Below the pieces are notes generated by a model. That model did not search any database. It saw nothing but the letters and a program-made list of their open reading frames with translations, and was not told where the DNA came from. From Arenibacter palladensis (lineage in GTDB: Bacteria > Bacteroidota > Bacteroidia > Flavobacteriales > Flavobacteriaceae), in the NCBI RefSeq assembly GCF_900129275.1, contig NZ_FQUX01000012.1, positions 1 through 64,000 of the forward strand: 64,000 bases of DNA. The letters are read 5' to 3'. This document shows positions 20,825 through 30,381 of this stretch, piece after piece. Every line of letters starts with the position of its first letter. The first letter of the stretch is position 1. The translations under genes were made by a program, and so were the position numbers.

Positions 20825-23800
20825 ATGAAAACAAAGTTAAGTGGAATCCTAACGCTGTTTCTAGCGTTGATTGTGCAATTATCCTTTGCACAAGAAAAAA
20901 CGATTTCAGGTACGGTAACGGACCAAGACGGTCTTCCGCTCCCTGGAGTGAACATCCTAGTAGAGGGAACTACAACTGGAACCCAAACAGATTTTGATGG
21001 ACTTTACTCCATCGATGCAAGCGTTGGGCAAGTTTTGGTATTCTCTTATATAGGTCAAAAAAATGCTAGAATGACAGTCGGTGCCAGTAACACCATCAAC
21101 GTCCAAATGGAAGAAGATGCGCAGGCATTGGAAGAAGTGGTTGTTACGGCCTTGGGTATTAAGAGGAACCCCAGATCTTTGGGATACTCCGTTAAATCTG
21201 TTGAAGCCGAATCAATTACAGAGAACTCTGAACCGGACTTAATAAGGTCCCTTAACGGTAAAGTACCTGGAGTAAACGTAAACGTATCTACAGGTGTTGC
21301 CGGTGCTTCCAATAAAATAAGTATAAGAGGTACCACTTCCTTCCAAGGAGGTAACCAACCCTTATTTGTTGTAGACGGTACCCCTTATAGTAATACCGAG
21401 GTTGAAACCTCCAGCCAGATTACCGGTGGTGGTGGTTATGAAACCGGTATTTCTTCTTTAGACCCTAACGACATTGCCAATGTTGAAGTGCTAAAAGGAG
21501 CGGTAGCAGCGGCACTTTATGGTTCAAGGGCGGTAAACGGGGTAATCATCATTACTACAAAGTCAGGAAAATCTGGTGGTTTGTCCAACAAAAAATTCGA
21601 GGTATCCCTAAACACAGGGGTTTATTTTGAAAAAATCGCCAACCTTCCTGAATACCAGAATACTTACGGTAACGGAACCAATTTCAACTACAACAACGCA
21701 AACGGTTCATGGGGTGCAAGATTTGACTCCCTAGAAACCATCCCAACTTGGCCCAACTTGCTAAATGCATTTCCTGACCAGTTTGGACCCACTGTTCCTT
21801 ATGTGGCGCAACCAGACAACGTTAAGGACTTGTTTAAAACTGGATTTGTTGCAGACAATTCGGTAAACATTAGTTCTGCCAAGGAAAACTCCAATTTTAG
21901 TCTTACCATTTCCAACATGGACCAACAAGGGTATATACCTTTTAACTCATACAAAAGGACCAATATATCTGCAGGGGGTAATTTTAAGTTGGAAAATGGC
22001 TTACAAGTTGGTGCAAACCTTAGCTACTCTGATAGCTACCAAGTGGGTCCATTCCTAGGTGAAAACCAATACGCGGGGGCTGCCTCCTCCTTTGCGAGAA
22101 CACTCGTACTGGGTAGAACATGGGACCTTAGTCTTCCCTATGAAGATGCCAATGGTGCACCCGTAATCCCCAACGGGGGTTGGGACCACCCATTATGGTC
22201 ATGGGAACACAATCAAATAAGAACAGGTGTAAACAGGACTGTGGCTAACGTAAATTTTGCTTACGATTTTAACGAGCACATTAATGCAAGATATCAGTTG
22301 GGTATCAATAAATATGATCTGGCCCGTGTAGAAATAACCGACAAAGGCTCAAGGGCAGCTTCGGGAACAGGTAGAGTTGTAACAGACAATTACGACAGTG
22401 AAGAAATTGAATCAACCTTTGTGGTCACTTTCAATTATGACTTGGCCGAAGATTTAAATATGAATTTATTGGTGGGTAACAACGTTAACCAAATTTCTGA
22501 CCACCGTGTTGGTTATACTGGGACCAATCTAATCGCAGATGGTATCTTTACCGTTAACAACACGGCCAATGTGGTTTCCGATGTGGATGAAATATCAAGA
22601 AAAAGAATAGTTGGTGTTTTTGGAGACTTGGGATTGGGGTATAAGGATTATTTGTTCTTAAACGCCACTGCCAGAAACGACTGGTCATCAACACTACCCA
22701 AAACCGACAATAGCTTCTTATACCCATCGGTTTCCTCATCCTTTATATTTACGGAGGCATTTGGGTTAAAAAATGACATTATCAGCTTTGGTAAAATTAG
22801 AGGAGGTTGGGCCAACGTGAGCAGGGATGCAGACCCATACCAGATTAATAAGATTTTTAGTGTTGGAACAGTATACGCAGGACAACCTTCCGTATTTGTC
22901 CCAACCACACTTGGAAATCCTAGTTTAAGTCCAGAAAACACAGAAGAATTTGAAGTAGGTTTGGATTTGGAACTCTTTAACAACAGAGCGATACTCGACT
23001 TTACCTGGTACAAAAAAACAACTACAGATTTGATTTCAGAGGTTAATGTACCTACCTCTTCAGGATATACTTCATTTTTGACCAACATTGGTGAAATGGA
23101 AAACACAGGTATTGAAATAGGTTTAACTCTTATTCCAATTAGGACCGAGAATTTTAGGTGGTCTACTTTTACCTCATTTACCAAAAACGATAACGTAGTA
23201 AACGAATTGATCGAGGGTCTTGACAGGTTTCCACTTAACGTAAACGAAATTGCCTTTGTAGACGAAGGGGAACCTTTTGGAGTATTCTACGGAACCGCTT
23301 TTGCAAGGGATGATGAAGGTAATTATTTAATTGAAGAAGGTGGTGGAGGTATCCTACAGGCTTTGGAAAACAAAGTAGTGGGTGATCCCAACGCTGATTT
23401 CAAAATAGGATTTACCAATACTTTCAAATACAAAACCTTGAGTTTACAGGCACAATTAGACTGGAAAGAAGGAGGTGACGTAGCTTCAACTACAATAGCA
23501 TCCTTATTAGGTAGAGGGGTAACCAAGGATACAGAAGATAGGGAACGTACTTATATAATACCTGGTGTTTACGGAAATCCAACTACAGGAGAGGCCATTC
23601 TTGACAATGCTGGCAACAAGATTCCAAATACCACTCAAGTTACAATGAACAATTTGTATTTCTCACCTACCACCAATAGTAATACTTTTGGTATTAACAC
23701 TGTAGACGAGGCCACCATTTATGATGGTACAGTATTTAGGTTAAGGGAAATTGCATTGGCCTACGAAGTTCCAAAAAAGTTTTTGGACAAGACCTTTATA

Positions 23801-23980
23801 GGAGCCATGACATTTTCTGTCGTGGGGAACAACTTATGGTATTTTGCACCAAACGTGCCTAAGTATACCAATTTTGATCCAGATGTTACTGCCTATGGGT
23901 CAGGTAACCTACAGGGTATTGAAACCCAGTCGGCCCCTAGTTCCAAAAGATTTGGGTTTAAACTTAACGTAACATTTTAA
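20825..23980 (+). CDS. SusC/RagA-family TonB-linked outer-membrane protein
   Basis: Outer-membrane importer that works with a SusD lipoprotein lid and TonB energy. The 1051 residues start with a signal peptide (MKTKLSGILTLFLALIVQLS, cut before QE), then a carboxypeptidase-like regulatory domain (about 27-105: ISGTVTDQDGLPLPGVNILV), then the plug domain (EEVVVTALGIKRNP; VEVLKGAVAAALYGSRAVNG at about 220-240), then a large beta barrel ending in the aromatic FKLNVTF. susD follows after 11 bp. No glycosidase, sulfatase or peptidase lies nearby to name the substrate, and no anti-sigma factor or hybrid sensor is adjacent. Confidence 0.95.
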   Translation: MKTKLSGILTLFLALIVQLSFAQEKTISGTVTDQDGLPLPGVNILVEGTTTGTQTDFDGLYSIDASVGQVLVFSYIGQKNARMTVGASNTINVQMEEDAQALEEVVVTALGIKRNPRSLGYSVKSVEAESITENSEPDLIRSLNGKVPGVNVNVSTGVAGASNKISIRGTTSFQGGNQPLFVVDGTPYSNTEVETSSQITGGGGYETGISSLDPNDIANVEVLKGAVAAALYGSRAVNGVIIITTKSGKSGGLSNKKFEVSLNTGVYFEKIANLPEYQNTYGNGTNFNYNNANGSWGARFDSLETIPTWPNLLNAFPDQFGPTVPYVAQPDNVKDLFKTGFVADNSVNISSAKENSNFSLTISNMDQQGYIPFNSYKRTNISAGGNFKLENGLQVGANLSYSDSYQVGPFLGENQYAGAASSFARTLVLGRTWDLSLPYEDANGAPVIPNGGWDHPLWSWEHNQIRTGVNRTVANVNFAYDFNEHINARYQLGINKYDLARVEITDKGSRAASGTGRVVTDNYDSEEIESTFVVTFNYDLAEDLNMNLLVGNNVNQISDHRVGYTGTNLIADGIFTVNNTANVVSDVDEISRKRIVGVFGDLGLGYKDYLFLNATARNDWSSTLPKTDNSFLYPSVSSSFIFTEAFGLKNDIISFGKIRGGWANVSRDADPYQINKIFSVGTVYAGQPSVFVPTTLGNPSLSPENTEEFEVGLDLELFNNRAILDFTWYKKTTTDLISEVNVPTSSGYTSFLTNIGEMENTGIEIGLTLIPIRTENFRWSTFTSFTKNDNVVNELIEGLDRFPLNVNEIAFVDEGEPFGVFYGTAFARDDEGNYLIEEGGGGILQALENKVVGDPNADFKIGFTNTFKYKTLSLQAQLDWKEGGDVASTTIASLLGRGVTKDTEDRERTYIIPGVYGNPTTGEAILDNAGNKIPNTTQVTMNNLYFSPTTNSNTFGINTVDEATIYDGTVFRLREIALAYEVPKKFLDKTFIGAMTFSVVGNNLWYFAPNVPKYTNFDPDVTAYGSGNLQGIETQSAPSSKRFGFKLNVTF

Positions 23981-23991
23981 TAAAAAGAACT

Positions 23992-25692
23992 ATGAAAAAT
24001 ATATTTAAAATAAATCTGAAAAGCCGCACAATGTTCGCCGTAGCATTGGTGTCTTTACTTTTCTACAATTGTAGTGACTATTTGGATGTGAATACCGACC
24101 CAAACAATCCTACTACAGCTCCTCTAGATCAACTTTTGACGGACACGGAGAGAAATTTTAATCTGATTACTGAATTTAGGGTTTATATGGCAGAAGAACT
24201 TTCCGCCTATGTACACCAATTCACCTTCCGTGAAGAGCAGGATCAATACGGTACCAGGCAGGATAATACCGATATCCAAAATTCTTGGGATGTTGCCTAT
24301 TCGGTAATAACTGAAGCTGATATCATAATTGAGCAAGGAACTGCCGAAGAGGAGATGATCATTGTAGGAATGGCCAAAGTACTTAAAGGATACACCGCCA
24401 CCATTATTGCAGATATCTGGGGAGATGCGCCTTATTCCGAGGCATCCAAGCTTGCCACAGGCATTGTTAGTCCGGTTTTTGATGATCAGACTGCCATTTA
24501 CGAAAATGCATTGGCACTGATTGACGAAGGTCTAGCCAATATTAACAGTGGACAAGGTTCAAATCCTGGAACCCAAGATTTGTTCTACAGTGGAAGTATT
24601 TCCAAATGGAACAAATTCGTGAATACCCTGAAGTTAAAATTGTACAACGAAATTCGTTTATCCTCCCTGTTTAATGCAGGTAAATTAAATGCTCTAATTG
24701 CGGCAGACAATTTTATGGCCAGTAGCGCTGACGATTTTGAATTTCCTTACTCTACTACCCAATCACCGGCAGAAGAGAGAAACCCACTTTTTAGAACTAC
24801 TTACACAACAGGTCAAACTAGCCATTATGCCAGCCCTTGGTTCTACGAAATCCTTAAAGGATGGAATCCAAACATACACAATGGACTTGAAGACCCTAGG
24901 CTTCCTTACTATTTCTTTAACCAGTTGACCCCTGGACAATTACCTCCAGATGTTGGTGATCCAACTACAGGTGACCCTAAGGCGGATTATTGGGATAGAA
25001 ACACAGGTTTCCATACCATTAGATTTGGTAGTGTAAGCCCTAATAGGGATTTTGCTTCGAGGGAATCTTCTACCTACCCAGGGATTTATCCTGCCGGAGG
25101 TAGATATGATGACGGTGAAGGTGGTGATGCCGATGTAAATTCCGGTACAGGTGCAGCTCCTCATAGGATGTTAACGTATCATGAATCTTTATTTATCATG
25201 GCCGAATTAATTCAGGCCAATGTAATTTCCGGTGATGCAAGAACAGTGTTGGAAGATGCTATGACCGCAGCTTTTAAAAAGGTGGATGTTGTAGTTGCCA
25301 ATTCGGAAACTGACCAAACCGTTCCAAAATTAGAAGGAACCACTGCAGTGGCCGATTTCATAGATGGAGTATTGGCGGAATACGATGCTGCTTCCGAAGC
25401 TAAAAAGATGGAAATTATAATGACCCAAAAATGGGTGTCCACTTTTGGAGATCCTTTTGATCAATATAATGATTACAGAAGAACCGGGTACCCTGTATTG
25501 GCCAATCCCAATGGACCTTCTCCAGAATATCAATTGGACAATGGAGATGAATGGCCTTTAAACGACAGTGAAACAACATTAACAAGACCGTATCAGGTTT
25601 CCCTATTTTGGCCACAAGCCGAATTGAACGTTAATGAGAATGCACCTGCCCAGAAGGATGCTACGACCTATAAAATATTTTGGGATAATTAA
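23992..25692 (+). CDS. SusD/RagB-family outer-membrane lipoprotein
   Basis: Cell-surface lipoprotein that closes over the SusC barrel and helps bind the nutrient. The 566 residues begin with a lipoprotein signal ending in the lipobox-like FYNC, so acylation at about Cys27 is expected, followed by SDYLDVNTDPNNPTTAPLDQ, typical of the SusD-like 2 subgroup. The helical TPR-like core (for example SISKWNKFVNTLKLKLYNEI) and the C-terminal QKWVSTFGDPFDQYNDYRRT are conserved in that subgroup. It lies between SusC and a second lipoprotein in a three-gene operon. Substrate unknown. Confidence 0.94.
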   Translation: MKNIFKINLKSRTMFAVALVSLLFYNCSDYLDVNTDPNNPTTAPLDQLLTDTERNFNLITEFRVYMAEELSAYVHQFTFREEQDQYGTRQDNTDIQNSWDVAYSVITEADIIIEQGTAEEEMIIVGMAKVLKGYTATIIADIWGDAPYSEASKLATGIVSPVFDDQTAIYENALALIDEGLANINSGQGSNPGTQDLFYSGSISKWNKFVNTLKLKLYNEIRLSSLFNAGKLNALIAADNFMASSADDFEFPYSTTQSPAEERNPLFRTTYTTGQTSHYASPWFYEILKGWNPNIHNGLEDPRLPYYFFNQLTPGQLPPDVGDPTTGDPKADYWDRNTGFHTIRFGSVSPNRDFASRESSTYPGIYPAGGRYDDGEGGDADVNSGTGAAPHRMLTYHESLFIMAELIQANVISGDARTVLEDAMTAAFKKVDVVVANSETDQTVPKLEGTTAVADFIDGVLAEYDAASEAKKMEIIMTQKWVSTFGDPFDQYNDYRRTGYPVLANPNGPSPEYQLDNGDEWPLNDSETTLTRPYQVSLFWPQAELNVNENAPAQKDATTYKIFWDN

Positions 25693-25709
25693 TAGATAAA
25701 ATTCATAAC

Positions 25710-26630
25710 ATGAAAAACATATATATATTAAGCCTTTTTTTAGCCCTATTTGTGCTAAATACGTCTTGTGATGATGACGGGGGCACTTCGGCAATCAATA
25801 CGACCAATGGTGCCCTACCCGATTTTAAAATGGTAGCTGGAAGCCCTGATTTTATTGATCTTACAGGAATAACTAATCTAAACCTACAGTTCACAGTTGG
25901 TGTAGGTGTAGGAGAACCTACATCCTTTGACCTAAAGGCGTACTACCTTACTGTAGATGGTGATTTGTACGGACCAATTACCTTGGATGCCGGTGTTACC
26001 GAATATCCTAAGGAGTATTCAATTACTGGGACCCAAATAATAGGTGCCTTTTCAGAATTAAATAGTGCTGCTGATATACAAGTAGGAGATGTCCTTAAAT
26101 TTTTTACATCCTATACGTTTGAAGATGGCTCCAAACTTGAAGTTCTTAATAGTAAAGGAGAACCAAATTATTATGCTGCAGATTTCAACGCTTATCCCAA
26201 TTTTACTGTTAAATTGGATTATGTCGTGTCCTGTCTATCAGATTTGGGAGGAACCCATACATACGTTACCACCAATCTTCAAGCAGCTAACAGTCCTACA
26301 GCCTGTCCTACAGGAGAAGTTACAGGCTCAGTTACTTGGACCGACCAGGGTGGAGGCAATTACCTCACTTCCGACCTAGGTTTTGGCCAATACGAATCAT
26401 CATGCTGGAACGATGGCCCAGCCACAAGTGGTGGAGCCACTTTTAGCGAGGTTTGTGGTGAAATCATTTCCGGAGGCCTCGACCAATATGGTCTAGAATA
26501 CATCTGGGTAATTACGGATGTAACCGGTCCTGAGTTAACCATGACATGGACTAATGACTATGGAGATTCTGGCACAGTTGTAATTACTAGGGAAGGCGGA
26601 TTGGATTGGCCGCAATTATTTACCAGGTAA
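25710..26630 (+). CDS. surface lipoprotein of the SusCD operon, unknown fold
   Basis: A 306-residue secreted lipoprotein: the signal MKNIYILSLFLALFVLNTSC gives acylation at Cys20, followed by an Asp/Gly/Ser-rich linker that may be an export signal to the cell surface. The rest looks all-beta, with Thr- and Gly-rich strands and a C-terminal half containing repeated Cys (VVSCLSDLGGTHTY, SPTACPTGE, ESSCWNDG, EVCGEI) that could form disulfides. It is 17 bp after susD and followed by a strong terminator, so it belongs to the operon; by position it may be a ligand-binding accessory protein. I do not recognise the family with certainty. Confidence 0.8.
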   Translation: MKNIYILSLFLALFVLNTSCDDDGGTSAINTTNGALPDFKMVAGSPDFIDLTGITNLNLQFTVGVGVGEPTSFDLKAYYLTVDGDLYGPITLDAGVTEYPKEYSITGTQIIGAFSELNSAADIQVGDVLKFFTSYTFEDGSKLEVLNSKGEPNYYAADFNAYPNFTVKLDYVVSCLSDLGGTHTYVTTNLQAANSPTACPTGEVTGSVTWTDQGGGNYLTSDLGFGQYESSCWNDGPATSGGATFSEVCGEIISGGLDQYGLEYIWVITDVTGPELTMTWTNDYGDSGTVVITREGGLDWPQLFTR

Positions 26631-26645
26631 CTCAGTATTAAATTA

Positions 26646-26674
26646 AAAAGCGGCCACTAAGGCCGCTTTTTTTT
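26646..26674 (+). terminator. intrinsic terminator of the SusCD operon
   Basis: GCGGCC-ACTAA-GGCCGC forms a perfect 6-bp G+C stem with a 5-nt loop, followed by eight Ts and preceded by As. It is 15 bp past the last gene of the operon. Confidence 0.92.
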
Positions 26675-26746
26675 ATTTCATTCCTATTGTCTAAATAATT
26701 GATCTGTAAAGAATTAATATTTTTATTAAAAACAAAATTTTCACTA

Positions 26747-28210
26747 ATGTCAAAGTTTATTGGCTCCATACTTATTTCTTTGTTTTTCTTGTTTATAATG
26801 GGATGTTCCAATGAAGGACCAACTAACACCAATACTCCAGAACCAGATCCTGTCACAGCTATAGACACTATTAAAATTCCAAACAATAACACTCTAGGAA
26901 CTATTAAATACAGCTCTGAAGTTTACGCTGGATACACCTTATTCACTATCCACAAGGACACCTATTTAATAAACAACTGCGGGCAAATTATTAATCATTG
27001 GATCAGCGATTATGATAGAGGTGGGGCTTATTATTTACTAGAGGACGGTTCTTTGCTTAGAGCAGGGAAATACGACAATCCAAATATCACCTATGGCGGG
27101 TTGGGCGGAATAATAGAAAAATTTGATTGGAATGGAGACAAAACGTGGCAATATATCTACTCTACCTCCCTATATAGCCAACACCACGGACTTTACCCCA
27201 TGGAAAATGGCAATATCCTATTATTGGCCGCGACAAGGAAAACATATGAAGAGGCTATTGCAGCAGGCCGGGACCCACAATATATAATCGAAGGTGAATT
27301 ATATAATGAACAGATTATAGAAATAGAACCTCAAGGTAATAACGGCGGGAATATTATTTGGGAATGGAATGCTTGGGATCATTTAATACAAGACCTTGAT
27401 AGCACCAAAGAAAACTTTGGCAATATCTCATTAAATCCTCAATTGATCAATATTAATTTTTTAGGGATTTCGACGGGAGAAAAAGATTGGCTTCATTTTA
27501 ACTCCTTACAATTTAACGAGTCTTTGGATCAAATTATATTAAGTTCACAAAAATTGAATGAAATATATATAATAGACCATTCTACCTCAAAAGAAGAAGC
27601 CGCTACAAACAATGGAGGAAGGATGGGCAAAGGAGGAGATATTTTATATAGATGGGGGAATCCCATAGCCTACAATCAAGGTTCGGAAATGAACCAAATA
27701 TTGTTTGGACAGCACAATGCACAATGGATTGACAAAGGCCTTAAAGATCAAGATAAAATTATATTATTCAATAACGGTACCGGTAGAAACCCCAATCATT
27801 CGTCTATTGATATCATTACACCACCCGTTGATTCTTTTGGAAATTACATCTATGATGAAGAATCCTCTTTTGGACCACTACAGCCTGAATGGTCTTATAA
27901 AGCACCCAATAAAGGGGATTTCTTTTCCAAAATATTATCCAGTGTACAAAGGTTACCTAACGGCAACACTTTGATTTGTGAGGGAACCAAAGGTAAATTT
28001 TTTGAGATTAATCCCAACAATGAAATTGTATGGGAATACATTAACCCGGAAACAAATTCGGGCGAGATATTACATCAAGGCGAAGAACCCATCAGCAATG
28101 TATTTATGGCTCTTAAATACAGTGAGAATTTCCCTGGATTTTCAAATAAAAATATTGCTCCGGGCGATCCTATAGAGCTTAATTTTAATATTGGAAACTG
28201 TAGTCAATAG
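26747..28210 (+). CDS. arylsulfotransferase (ASST)-family lipoprotein
   Basis: I start it at 26747, because MSKFIGSILISLFFLFIMGC is then a clean lipoprotein signal (Cys20); the frame opens 16 codons earlier. The 487-residue protein has the repeated propeller-like segments of the ASST family: HHGLYPMENGNILLLAATRK, HFNSLQFNESLDQIILSSQK with EIYIIDHS, GQHNAQWI, and LPNGNTLICEGTKGKFFEIN with EIVWEYINP. Known family members transfer sulfate between phenolic groups in the periplasm; several relatives have no proven activity. It stands alone after the SusCD terminator, with its own weak terminator. Confidence 0.85.
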   Translation: MSKFIGSILISLFFLFIMGCSNEGPTNTNTPEPDPVTAIDTIKIPNNNTLGTIKYSSEVYAGYTLFTIHKDTYLINNCGQIINHWISDYDRGGAYYLLEDGSLLRAGKYDNPNITYGGLGGIIEKFDWNGDKTWQYIYSTSLYSQHHGLYPMENGNILLLAATRKTYEEAIAAGRDPQYIIEGELYNEQIIEIEPQGNNGGNIIWEWNAWDHLIQDLDSTKENFGNISLNPQLININFLGISTGEKDWLHFNSLQFNESLDQIILSSQKLNEIYIIDHSTSKEEAATNNGGRMGKGGDILYRWGNPIAYNQGSEMNQILFGQHNAQWIDKGLKDQDKIILFNNGTGRNPNHSSIDIITPPVDSFGNYIYDEESSFGPLQPEWSYKAPNKGDFFSKILSSVQRLPNGNTLICEGTKGKFFEINPNNEIVWEYINPETNSGEILHQGEEPISNVFMALKYSENFPGFSNKNIAPGDPIELNFNIGNCSQ

Positions 28211-28231
28211 ATTTTCTAATTACAAAAACAA

Positions 28232-28258
28232 AAAGACATTGTAGGATGTCCTTTTTTT
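28232..28258 (+). terminator. weak intrinsic terminator after the ASST-like gene
   Basis: GACAT and ATGTC form a 5-bp stem with a 6-nt loop, followed by C and seven Ts. The stem is short, and the segment also overlaps the promoter elements of rlmB. Confidence 0.5.
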
Positions 28259-28267
28259 CTACCTTTA
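28239..28267 (+). promoter_or_regulatory. promoter of rlmB
   Basis: TTG (28239-28241), 18 bp, then TACCTTTA (28260-28267) is one mismatch from the Bacteroidota consensus. Its last base is 4 nt before the ATG, which predicts a leaderless or nearly leaderless mRNA. Confidence 0.5.
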
Positions 28268-28271
28268 CCCC

Positions 28272-29012
28272 ATGAAGAACACCGAACAAATTTATGGCAT
28301 CAGAGCCGTAATAGAAGCCATAAAATCCAATGAACCAATAGACAAGGTTTTTATACAGAAAGGATTAAAGGGAGATCTGTCCAAGGATATGGAAACACTG
28401 ATCCGCAAAAACGGTATTACCGCTTCCTATGTGCCTATTGAAAAATTAAACCGACTTACCAAGAATAACCATCAGGGCGTTGTAGCCAATATATCCCCAA
28501 TCACCTTTTTAACCGTTGAAGAATTGGTTGAAAAAACATTGGAGACCAAGACAACACCCCTTTTCCTATTATTGGACCAGCTCTCGGATGTACGGAATTT
28601 TGGAGCCATCATAAGAACGGCCGAGTGTACAGGAGTAGACGGAATCATAATTCAGAAAAAAGGAGCTGCCCCGGTTACTGCAGACACCATTAAGACCTCT
28701 GCCGGAGCCGCTTTTAGAGTGCCTATTGCCAAAATAGACCACATAAAGGATGCCGTTTATTATCTACAGGCTTCAGGTATAAAGGTTATTGCCGCCACTG
28801 AAAAAACCGAGAACACCATATATGAAGTTTCCTTTAAGGAGCCTTGCGCCATAATCATGGGATCGGAAGATGTCGGCATCTCCCCTTCCATTCTAAAGGC
28901 TGCGGACCATATGGCAAAGCTTCCCTTGTTAGGAGAGATAGGATCCCTCAATGTCTCGGTAGCTTGTGGAGTTTTCCTTTACGAAGCGGTAAGGCAGCGA
29001 CAAGAGTTGTAG
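28272..29012 (+). CDS. rlmB: 23S rRNA (guanosine-2'-O-)-methyltransferase RlmB, TrmH family
   Basis: Methylates the 2'-OH of a conserved guanosine in the 23S rRNA P-loop region using SAM. The 246 residues have the N-terminal substrate-binding domain (EQIYGIRAVIEAIKSNEPID) and the SPOUT knot domain: DQLSDVRNFGAIIRTAECTG, then IIMGSEDVGISPSILKAADH and the knot motif GSLNVSVACGVFLYEAVRQR. It is convergent with the rhomboid gene. Its promoter box lies 4 nt before the start. Confidence 0.94.
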   Translation: MKNTEQIYGIRAVIEAIKSNEPIDKVFIQKGLKGDLSKDMETLIRKNGITASYVPIEKLNRLTKNNHQGVVANISPITFLTVEELVEKTLETKTTPLFLLLDQLSDVRNFGAIIRTAECTGVDGIIIQKKGAAPVTADTIKTSAGAAFRVPIAKIDHIKDAVYYLQASGIKVIAATEKTENTIYEVSFKEPCAIIMGSEDVGISPSILKAADHMAKLPLLGEIGSLNVSVACGVFLYEAVRQRQEL

Positions 29013-29118
29013 AAAAAACCCATCATCACATAACAGCTTTAAGAGTTATTCCAAATTCCAAAGGGACTGAACCCTAAAACGTTCAATTCCATTCTTGGCT
29101 GGAATTACTCTGCCTAGT

Positions 29119-29859
29119 CTATTGATCTTCCTTCCCTTCTCCAGAATCTTTTTTGAAATGATATTTTATTATGATATCCCCATCCTCTATTGGAGGCCTG
29201 CTCTCAATAAAATTTCCGTGTTCATCAAAATGTTTAAGAAATTCATCCTCTTCTTCATTATAGTCCTCCTTCTCCCAATCATATTTTTTCAATTTGGGTA
29301 GTGGGGCCTTTATGGCAAAGGCCAAAAATATACCTGTGAGAAATCCACCCAAATGACCTTCCCAAGAAATACCATCCTCGACAGGGAAAATATACCACAG
29401 TAAACTACCGTAGATAAAAACCACCATCAAGGATAAGGCAACCAAGCGGTAATGCTTGGATAAAATTCCTTTAAAAAAAATAAAACTCACCAGTACATAA
29501 ATCAATCCACTGACTCCAATATGATAGGATGGCCTTCCTATGAGCCAGGTTATAGCACCAGATAAAAGGATACCCCACAACAACACTTTAATGGCTATAT
29601 TCCTATAGAAATAAGCAAGGGATGCCGTAAGTATGGCAATCGGAATGGTATTATTATATAGGTGCTCTACGGACGAATGTATAAACGGACTAAAGACAAT
29701 TCCCCTTAATCCCTCCAAAGTTCTAGGATAAACACCAAAATCGTTAAAATTGACCTGAAACCGAATTTCAAACCAATAAACGGTCCAGATAGAGAGTACC
29801 GCCAACAATGGAAATACCACTACTGAATTGGAAAATTTAAAATAGTTGCTCTCTGTCAT
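29119..29859 (-). CDS. rhomboid-family intramembrane serine protease
   Basis: An inner-membrane protease that cuts transmembrane segments. The 246 residues have about six hydrophobic segments; the catalytic Ser is in YHIGVSGLIYVL (GxSG) and the His in EGHLGGFLTG in the last helix, so both active-site residues are present. The ~60-residue cytosolic tail is acidic (KEDYNEEEDEFLKHFDEHGN). The start MTESNYFKFSNSVVVFPLLA is preceded by a -7-like box at exactly 4 nt. Substrate unknown. Confidence 0.9.
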   Translation of the reverse strand: MTESNYFKFSNSVVVFPLLAVLSIWTVYWFEIRFQVNFNDFGVYPRTLEGLRGIVFSPFIHSSVEHLYNNTIPIAILTASLAYFYRNIAIKVLLWGILLSGAITWLIGRPSYHIGVSGLIYVLVSFIFFKGILSKHYRLVALSLMVVFIYGSLLWYIFPVEDGISWEGHLGGFLTGIFLAFAIKAPLPKLKKYDWEKEDYNEEEDEFLKHFDEHGNFIESRPPIEDGDIIIKYHFKKDSGEGKEDQ

Positions 29860-29863
29860 ATCC

Positions 29864-29871
29864 GAAATATA
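29864..29871 (-). promoter_or_regulatory. -7-like box 4 nt before the rhomboid gene
   Basis: On the minus strand TATATTTC (one mismatch to TAnnTTTG) ends 4 nt before the ATG. I find no convincing TTG at the -33 position, so this rests on the box and its spacing, which repeats at other genes here. Confidence 0.35.
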
Positions 29872-29959
29872 AAACTTAATTCAATGGCCTTGTTAATCCT
29901 ACTTAAGGCATAAAGTCACTTTTCTGCTTCTATGCCACGAGAATTACCTAAAGCTGCTT

Positions 29960-30366
29960 TCAGCTCCCCTCTTGAGAGGGGCCAGGGGTGTGTTCTTCGA
30001 AATTAGCAATATACCATTCTATTGCTCTAATCACATTGTCGGTACCTTTTAACACTTGTTCATCTGAAAATCTAAGCATATAGATTCCTAACATATTCAT
30101 AACCCCTTCTTTCTTTACATCTTTATCGAAGACTTAATAATTTAATGGGAATAACCATCGACCTCAATGCCCAGCATCAATTCATGGCAAAAGAAATCTA
30201 TTATATAATTGTCTATTAGTTTTTGGCGATGAAAATCCAATCCATACATCTGTTTCCCTATAAGTCTTTGCCAAAGGAAAATTTCAGCTTTGGTGGCATT
30301 ATTCCTAAGCTGTCTTGCCAACTGTTTAAGCTCGGGATTATAGGGTATAATCTTTCTTTTTAACAT
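29960..30366 (-). pseudogene. DUF559 endonuclease-like gene, broken by frameshift and stop
   Basis: The N-terminal part is intact: MLKRKIIPYNPELKQLARQL, then NNATKAEIFLWQRL and the restriction-endonuclease-like core DFFCHELMLGIEVDGYSH, where a stop falls at 30142. In another frame the rest of the family follows: KDVKKEGVMNMLGIYMLRFS, DEQVLKGTDNVIRAIEWYIA, ending at a stop at 29960. One frameshift and one in-frame TAA (about 30120-30141) separate the halves. DUF559 proteins resemble very-short-patch-repair-type nucleases; function is unproven. Both gene ends run into the 28-bp inverted repeats, whose left copy encodes the last residues. I prefer the ATG at 30366; a GTG at 30387 lies inside the repeat. 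Confidence 0.85.
29966..29993 (+). repeat. 28-bp inverted repeat, left copy, with internal palindrome
   Basis: CCCCTCTTGAGAGGGG (7-bp stem palindrome) is followed by an AGGGGTGTGT tail pointing into the DUF559 remnant. It matches the right copy at 30382-30409 in inverted orientation at 26 of 28 positions. Confidence 0.9.
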
Positions 30367-30381
30367 TTGCTTTTGTTTTTT

